Part shown: one piece after another, positions 43,655 through 48,351 of the stretch
How the letters are laid out: every line of letters begins with the position of its first letter
How positions within the stretch are numbered: the first letter of the stretch is position 1
Source of the DNA: Bacillota bacterium
GTDB lineage: Bacteria > Bacillota > Sulfobacillia > RBS10-35 > JAJYVN01
Reading direction: 5' to 3'
DNA: 48,351 nt
Assembly: GCA_021803205.1 (NCBI GenBank)
Contig: JAJZMB010000139.1
Coordinates: 1-48,351, forward strand
Notes under the pieces: model-generated
What the model was told of the DNA's origin: nothing
Seen by the model: only the letters and a program-made list of their open reading frames with translations
Databases searched by the model: none
Program-made: the position numbers and the translations under genes

Positions 43655-46600
43655 ATGCTCCGCCTGATCGCTCAGCCGGCGAAGGACCAGGCCCTGACGG
43701 GTGTGATTCTCGTCCCCGCCTCCAAGTATCACGCCCACCGCGCCCTGATCCTCGGCTCTCTCGCTGAAGGCTGCTCGACGATCGAGGGTAGAAGCAACGC
43801 CCAACACGTCCGTATGACGCTTGGCGCCCTCGGACGTCTCGGGACGCGCATCGTCAAGGAGCCGGGGGGCTATCGCGTCTGGGGCGGGCCGTATCGGCCC
43901 ACCCAGAACCGCATCTCGATGGGCAGCAGCGGCAGTTCCCTGCAGTTCCTCCTGGGCCTCGGCAGCCGCTCCGTCGGACCCGCGCTGGTCTTCGACGGCC
44001 AGAGTTACCTTCGACGCCGGCCCATCGGCCCCCTGCTCCAGGGGTTGCGCGCAATGGGCGTCCGAGTAGAGGCCACGGGCGAAGGGTTGCCGGTCACCAT
44101 CTACCCCGGGCGGCCCAGGGGCGGGCACGTCACCCTGCCCGGAACGCTCTCGCAGTGGGTCACGGGGCTGCTGCTGCTGGCGCCACTGGCCTCAGACGAT
44201 ACGGAGATCGACATCCAGGGCGATGCCAACGAGCGCCCGTACCTGGATCTGACGCTGCGGATGATGGACAATTGGGGCGTGCCGGTGCAGACGGATGCCG
44301 AGCGGCGCCACTTCCACGTGCAGGCCGGCGGGCGCTACCGGCCGGCGTTCTACCGCCTGCCCGCCGACGTCTCCTCCGCGGCCTTCCCCCTGGTGGCGGC
44401 GGCCCTGCTACCCTCCGACGTCGTCTTTCTGGGAATTGAACCGCAACCGGACCACCCCGAGGCCCGCATACTGGACGTCCTGGCCGAGGGCGGCGCGCGC
44501 CTCGACTTCGACCCGCTCCGGCACAGCCTGCGCCTGTCCTCCTCCGGCCGCCCCCGCGGCGTCCACGTCGACTGCGGCGACGCCCCGGACCTGGTGCCCA
44601 TCCTCGCTGTCTACGGCGCCCTCGCCCAGGGGCGGACCGTGCTCGACCGCGTCGCCCACGCCCGCCTGAAGGAATCGGACCGGGTGGCGGCGATGCTGCA
44701 ACTGCGGCGGATGGGGGTGCGCATCGACGAGGAAGGACCGGATCGGTTGGTCATCCACGGCCGTGACCGCCTGCGACCAGCTGAGATCTCTTCCTTCAAC
44801 GACCACCGCGTGCTGATGGCCTTCGCCATCGCCGGCTGCCTCACCGACGGAGGGCGAACCGAGATCTCACACCCCCAGGCCCACCGCATCTCTTATCCCG
44901 AGTTCCTCGACCACATGCGGGCCATCGGCCTGCGGGTGACGGTGGAGCCCGTCCAGGACGCGCGGCACGGCCCCTGGTCTACCACCCCCACCGCGGGGGG
45001 CGGGCCGGAAGTGCGCAACATGATGCCCCCGGACTGGATCGCGGCCCAGCGCGCGTCGGGTCTGTGGCCGGACCGACTGATCACCGACCACCTGGACGAG
45101 GCCGCCGCCTGGACGCCGGACCGGCCCGCGGTGGTCGACCCGAGCCTGGAGGGGTGCAAGGTCCTCACCTACCGGGAACTGCAGCAGGCCGTGGACCGGG
45201 TCGCCACGGCGCTGCTGCGCGCGGGGGTGCGCGCGGGCGAAGTCGTCGCCTTCCAGTTGCCGAACTGGTGGGAGTTCACGGTGCTGCAACTCGCCCTGGT
45301 GCGCTGCGGGGCCGTTTCCTGCCCCCTGATGCCCATCTACCGCGAACGAGAGCTTGTGTTCATGCTCCGCCAAAGCCGCGCCCGCTTCCTCTTCGTCCCG
45401 GAACGCTTCCGCCACCATGACTACGCGGCCATGGCGGAGGGCCTGCGCACCGAGGTGCCGACGCTGGAGCAGATCGTCGTGATCCGGGCCCAGCGGTCCG
45501 GCGGCGACGTCCCGGCGGCGACAGCCCAGCCCGCGGCACCCTTCGCGCGCCTCCTGCTGCAGGAGCCGGACCACGCCTCGCTTGCGGCCGCCCGCCCCTC
45601 CCCGGATTCCGTGGCCCAACTGCTGTACACCTCGGGTACCTCGGGCCAGCCCAAGGGGGTGCTGCACACGCACAACACCCTCCTGGCGGCATTGCAGATG
45701 CACATGCGGCACTACCGCCTCACCGACCGCAGCACCGTGTTCATCCCCTCGCCGGCCGGGCACCAGACCGGCTTCCTCTACGGAGTGTGGCTGGCGGTGG
45801 CGCTCGGGGCGACCGCCGTATACCAGGACATCTGGAATGCCGACCGGGCCCTGGCGGTGATGGACACCTGGCGCGTCGCCTTCGTCCAGGCATCCACGCC
45901 CTTCCTGAGCGACCTGGCGGAGGCGGCCCGCGCGCGCGGCCGGGGCCCCGCCGGATTGCGCATCTTCGTGGCCACCGGTGCGCCGGTACCGCGCATCCTG
46001 GCGCGCATGGCGCGCTCCACGCTCCGCTGCGAGGTCATGGGCGGCTGGGGCACGACAGAGAGCGGACTGGTCGCGGGCGGCGCGCCGGGCGACGCCCCGG
46101 AGCGGCTGTGGCAAACGGACGGACGTGTCCTCTCGCCTCAGGAGATGCGGGTGGTGGACCCCGACGACCGCGATGTTCCGTCCGGCAGCGAAGGGCGCTT
46201 TCTGGTGCGCACACCGGCGATGTTCGTGGGCTACCTCGGCCATGAGGACTGGTACCGCAATGCCTTCGTGGGTGACCGGTGGTTTGACAGCGGGGATCTG
46301 GCCCTCTGCGATCCCGACGGGTACATGCGCATCACCGGCCGCACCAAGGACGTCATCAACCGGGGCGGAGAGAAGATCCCCGTCGCGGAGATCGAGGAGT
46401 GCATGTATGCCCACCCGGCGATCGCGGAGGTCGCCGTGGTGGCCATGCCGGATCCGCGCCTCGGTGAGCGGGCCTGCGCCTGCGTCGTGCTGCGCGCGGG
46501 GACGGCGCTGACCCTGCCCGACGTGCAGGCGCACCTGGCCAAGGCCCGGATGGCGAAACAGTACTGGCCCGAACGCTTGGAGGTGCTCGGCGAGATGCCG

Positions 46601-46711
46601 CGGACTCCGAGCGGCAAGATCCAGAAGTACGTCCTGCGGCAGTGGGTGGCCGAGCGCCTGGATGCGGAATCCGGCCGCCGGGAGAAGGGAACCGGCAGTG
46701 GCAGCCTGTAG
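43655..46711 (+). CDS. fusion of an EPSP-synthase-like domain and an acyl-CoA ligase
   Basis: One 1018-residue frame holds two enzymes. Residues ~1-435 are an EPSP-synthase (AroA) fold: PASKYHAHRALILGSLAEG, FDGQSYLRRRPIGPLLQGL, LSQWVTGLLLLAPLAS, DVSSAAFPLVAAAL, KESDR and NDHR. Asp238, Glu340, Arg343 and Arg385 (E. coli D313, E341, R344, R386) are kept. Several PEP or phosphate contacts are changed: S23 to Tyr25, N94 to Ser91, R124 to Tyr118, S169 to Leu165, and K411 to Ile412. Residues ~455-1018 are an adenylate-forming ligase with YTSGTSGQPKG, GGWGTTESG, WFDSGDLALCDPDGY, RGGEKIPVAEIE and the C-terminal Lys in TPSGKIQKYVLR, resembling cyclohexanecarboxylate-CoA ligases. ATG 43655 has AGGAGGG 9 bases upstream. 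It probably activates a shikimate-derived acid and eliminates water or hydroxyl from the ring. Confidence 0.9.
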   Translation: MLRLIAQPAKDQALTGVILVPASKYHAHRALILGSLAEGCSTIEGRSNAQHVRMTLGALGRLGTRIVKEPGGYRVWGGPYRPTQNRISMGSSGSSLQFLLGLGSRSVGPALVFDGQSYLRRRPIGPLLQGLRAMGVRVEATGEGLPVTIYPGRPRGGHVTLPGTLSQWVTGLLLLAPLASDDTEIDIQGDANERPYLDLTLRMMDNWGVPVQTDAERRHFHVQAGGRYRPAFYRLPADVSSAAFPLVAAALLPSDVVFLGIEPQPDHPEARILDVLAEGGARLDFDPLRHSLRLSSSGRPRGVHVDCGDAPDLVPILAVYGALAQGRTVLDRVAHARLKESDRVAAMLQLRRMGVRIDEEGPDRLVIHGRDRLRPAEISSFNDHRVLMAFAIAGCLTDGGRTEISHPQAHRISYPEFLDHMRAIGLRVTVEPVQDARHGPWSTTPTAGGGPEVRNMMPPDWIAAQRASGLWPDRLITDHLDEAAAWTPDRPAVVDPSLEGCKVLTYRELQQAVDRVATALLRAGVRAGEVVAFQLPNWWEFTVLQLALVRCGAVSCPLMPIYRERELVFMLRQSRARFLFVPERFRHHDYAAMAEGLRTEVPTLEQIVVIRAQRSGGDVPAATAQPAAPFARLLLQEPDHASLAAARPSPDSVAQLLYTSGTSGQPKGVLHTHNTLLAALQMHMRHYRLTDRSTVFIPSPAGHQTGFLYGVWLAVALGATAVYQDIWNADRALAVMDTWRVAFVQASTPFLSDLAEAARARGRGPAGLRIFVATGAPVPRILARMARSTLRCEVMGGWGTTESGLVAGGAPGDAPERLWQTDGRVLSPQEMRVVDPDDRDVPSGSEGRFLVRTPAMFVGYLGHEDWYRNAFVGDRWFDSGDLALCDPDGYMRITGRTKDVINRGGEKIPVAEIEECMYAHPAIAEVAVVAMPDPRLGERACACVVLRAGTALTLPDVQAHLAKARMAKQYWPERLEVLGEMPRTPSGKIQKYVLRQWVAERLDAESGRREKGTGSGSL

Positions 46712-46826
46712 CGGCGAAGGCCTTCGGGCCAAGTGGGCCGCGACAAGGTCGCGGCGCAGGCACCCGGCATGACTTCCGCGCGACGGAGCCGGTGCGCCGC
46801 GCGTCGGCGGAAACGGGGGATTGGGC

Positions 46827-47960
46827 GTGGGTGCGCGTGAGACCGATCTCGGGGGGTTGCTGCGGGAGGTGCGGGATTTCGCTGCCGGCCCCCTGCGCGA
46901 CTGGGGCGCGGAGGTCGAACGCACGGGTACCGTTCCGGTCTGGATGTGGCGTGAACTCGGTCGACGCGGCTACCTGCGGCTGTGTGCGCCAACCTCGCTC
47001 GGCGGGCGCGGGTTGCCTCTGCCGGACTACCTGCCCCTGCTGGAGGAGTTCTCCACCGGCCACGGATCCCTGCGCATGATCATCCACGTCGTCAACGGAG
47101 TGTGGCGCCCGATCCTCACATACGGCAGCGGTGAGCAGGCCGAGAGTCTCATCCGCCCGCTGCTGGCCGGAGAGAGTGCCATCGCCTTCGCCCTGACCGA
47201 GCCGGGGTCGGGCACCGGCGCCGACATCCGGACATCGGCGCGCCGCGAGGGCGACGTCTATGTGCTGCACGGAGAAAAACATCTGATCACCTTCGGTGAC
47301 ATCGCCGACCATTCCCTGGTCATCGCCCGGCTGGAAGGCACCACCGGCGCAACGGGAACGCTTGCCCTGCTGGTGGCGCGGGATGCCCCGGGACTGCGCC
47401 TGGACCCGATGCCCGAATCCATGGGGCTGCGCGGAAGCGACCACGCGCGGATGTATTTCGAAGGCTGTCGCGTTCCGGTGGCCGACCGCATCGGTGCGGA
47501 GGGCCAGGGGCTGGACGTCGCGCTGCACGGGTTCCTGTACCCGAGCCGCATCAGCGTGGGCATGTCCTGCGTCGGCCTCGGGCGGCGCGCGCTCGAACTG
47601 GCGGTCGCCCGCGCTCGGGAACGGGTCACCTTCGGGCGGCCGATTGGCGAGCGCCAGATGATCCAGGCCCTGCTCGCGGAAGCGGCCACCGACGTGGAGG
47701 CAGCCCGACAGTTGGTGCTGTGGGCCGCCCGGCGCTGGGAGGCGTCGCCGCCGGCCGTCGCCGAGTCGGCCATGGCCAAGCTCTTCGCCCTGGAGGCCCT
47801 GCAGCGCGTCACCGACCGCTGCCTGCAGGTCTGGGGGGGGATCGGCTACTTCCGCGGGCAGGAGATCGAGCGCATCTACCGCGATGCGCGGGCCCAGCGC
47901 TTCGAGGAGGGCACGGCCGAGGTCCAGAAGGCCACCATCGCCAGGAGCCTGTTGGGATAG
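46827..47960 (+). CDS. acyl-CoA dehydrogenase family protein
   Basis: The 377-residue FAD enzyme has the ACAD layout: an N-terminal helical domain, FALTEPGSGTGADIRTSARR (the flavin/substrate loop), a beta domain with MGLRGSDHARMYFEGCRVP, and the C-terminal helices with RERVTFGRPIGERQMIQALL, QVWGGIGYFRGQEIERIYRD and EEGTAEVQK, where the Glu is at the catalytic-base place. It would introduce or, in reverse, remove a ring or side-chain double bond of a CoA thioester. It lies 115 bases after the fusion gene on the same strand. GTG 46827 is preferred, with GGGGGA 6-7 bases upstream; an in-frame TTG at 46821 abuts that site. Confidence 0.9.
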   Translation: MGARETDLGGLLREVRDFAAGPLRDWGAEVERTGTVPVWMWRELGRRGYLRLCAPTSLGGRGLPLPDYLPLLEEFSTGHGSLRMIIHVVNGVWRPILTYGSGEQAESLIRPLLAGESAIAFALTEPGSGTGADIRTSARREGDVYVLHGEKHLITFGDIADHSLVIARLEGTTGATGTLALLVARDAPGLRLDPMPESMGLRGSDHARMYFEGCRVPVADRIGAEGQGLDVALHGFLYPSRISVGMSCVGLGRRALELAVARARERVTFGRPIGERQMIQALLAEAATDVEAARQLVLWAARRWEASPPAVAESAMAKLFALEALQRVTDRCLQVWGGIGYFRGQEIERIYRDARAQRFEEGTAEVQKATIARSLLG

Positions 47961-48072
47961 GGGCTGGCGGCCCCGCCCCGGGTTCCGTCGCAGACACGCC
48001 GTGGCCCCGTGACCTGGGGGGCGGCGCCGCGGAGCGCCCAGGATGGTACGCGGATCGAGCTCAGGGTGGACG

Positions 48073-48110
48073 GCGGGTCGGCCCTGCCGATGGCGGCAGG
48101 GCCGACCCGC
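48073..48110 (+). terminator. perfect 16-bp hairpin after the acyl-CoA dehydrogenase gene
   Basis: GCGGGTCGGCCCTGCC (48073-48088) and GGCAGGGCCGACCCGC (48095-48110) are exact complements with a 6-base loop, 112 bases after the stop. No T-run follows. The rest of the 47961-48301 gap shows no gene. Confidence 0.6.
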
Positions 48111-48301
48111 GGAAATGGCGGCCCCTGAACCCGATGGAGTACAACGTCTGCGGCGACGGGATGAGACAGGCGCAGATCGTCCGTTCCGCCAAGCTCCGGG
48201 TCTGCGCTCGCAACTGAAACGAGAGGGGGGGGGCAACGCCCGACGACGGGGAGCGTACGGCCGGCCGAACGGCTTTGCTGCGCCTTGTCTCGGGCGCTCG
48301 C

Positions 48302-48351
48302 TTGTACTTCGAAGATTTAAAGATCGGACAGAGCTGGAGCACGGGAGGCCG
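48302..48351 (+). CDS. start of a second MaoC-like gene, cut by the window edge
   Basis: From TTG 48302 the frame reads (M)YFEDLKIGQSWSTGG before the window ends. This matches the start of the MaoC-like gene at 40240 (LYFEDFTTGTAFTS) and of the MaoC family in general. Only 16 codons are visible, so neither the start nor the family is certain; an in-frame TTG at 48275 is another possible start. The codon use is less GC-rich than nearby genes. It would be the third rightward gene of the presumed ring-reduction locus. Confidence 0.5.
   Translation, partial: MYFEDLKIGQSWSTGG

Noticed and set aside
43655..46711. The EPSP-synthase/CoA-ligase fusion as an assembly or base-call artefact
   Set aside because: The linker is in frame with no stop, both domains are complete, and both fit the same pathway; it still deserves resequencing.
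48061..48342. A 93-codon minus-strand frame at the right edge
   Set aside because: Overlaps the perfect hairpin at 48073-48110 and has no motif or ribosome-binding site.
1..48351. CRISPR arrays, insertion sequences, rRNA genes, attachment sites
   Set aside because: No regularly spaced repeats, transposase motifs, rRNA signatures or att-like duplication beside the tRNA were found on reading.

Overview
This window is about 70% G+C, uses many GTG and TTG starts, and has many 4-base stop/start overlaps (ATGA, GTGA, TTGA). A Bacillota-style division and cell-wall cluster, a FtsI/SpoVD-type PBP with PASTA domains, a DAP-type MurE, a menaquinone methyltransferase and a clostridial-type cobA-hemD fusion together suggest a deep-branching high-GC Bacillota (Sulfobacillus, Thermaerobacter, Symbiobacterium or Kyrpidia-like). 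This is an inference; the genus cannot be fixed from the sequence alone.

Layout. 1-3.8 kb (+): the 3' part of an MFS transporter, then a small unknown gene translationally coupled to recJ. 4.1-11.6 kb (-): a uracil/thymine mismatch glycosylase gene coupled to the end of a compact tetrapyrrole operon (hemA, precorrin-2 dehydrogenase, hemC, cobA-hemD, hemB), preceded upstream by menG with its own promoter. 12.0-16.3 kb (+): a membrane-anchored HEAT-repeat protein, a 3D-domain wall protein and an unusual fusion of CopC-like, polytopic membrane and beta-propeller parts. 16.4-29.3 kb (-): mraZ, rsmH, ftsL-like, ftsI/spoVD, murE, murF, mraY, ftsW, murG, murB. murD, murC and ftsQ-A-Z are absent. A clear five-unit MraZ operator precedes mraZ. 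30.0 kb: tRNA-Ala(CGC) with a good promoter, then an LLM-class flavin oxidoreductase. 31.5-36.3 kb (-): a zinc-ribbon protein, ilvB, ilvE and leuB. 36.8-39.0 kb: a DUF402 protein, a lipoprotein and a PilZ protein, separated by a structured intergenic region.

39.3-48.35 kb is the most interesting part. It encodes an SDR enoyl reductase with a YX6K motif, a MaoC-type hydratase, a FadH-type dienoyl-CoA reductase, a single 1018-residue fusion of an EPSP-synthase-like domain with an acyl-CoA ligase, an acyl-CoA dehydrogenase, and the first codons of a second MaoC-like protein. This set resembles the shikimate to cyclohexanecarboxyl-CoA pathway (Streptomyces collinus ansJ-M/chcA), which supplies the starter unit for omega-cyclohexyl fatty acids. 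The EPSP-synthase domain keeps the acid/base and shikimate-ring residues but has lost several PEP and phosphate contacts, so it probably acts on a non-phosphorylated ring. The branched-chain amino acid genes next door feed the other common class of branched starter units, so 32-48 kb may be a membrane-lipid starter-unit neighbourhood.

Regulation visible in the sequence: four sigma-A-like promoters with 17-bp spacers (hemA, menG, tRNA-Ala, ilvB), the MraZ boxes, and a recurring set of perfect 12-16-bp GC hairpins at gene ends that lack a U-tract. A 19-bp perfect inverted repeat lies inside the start of murE.
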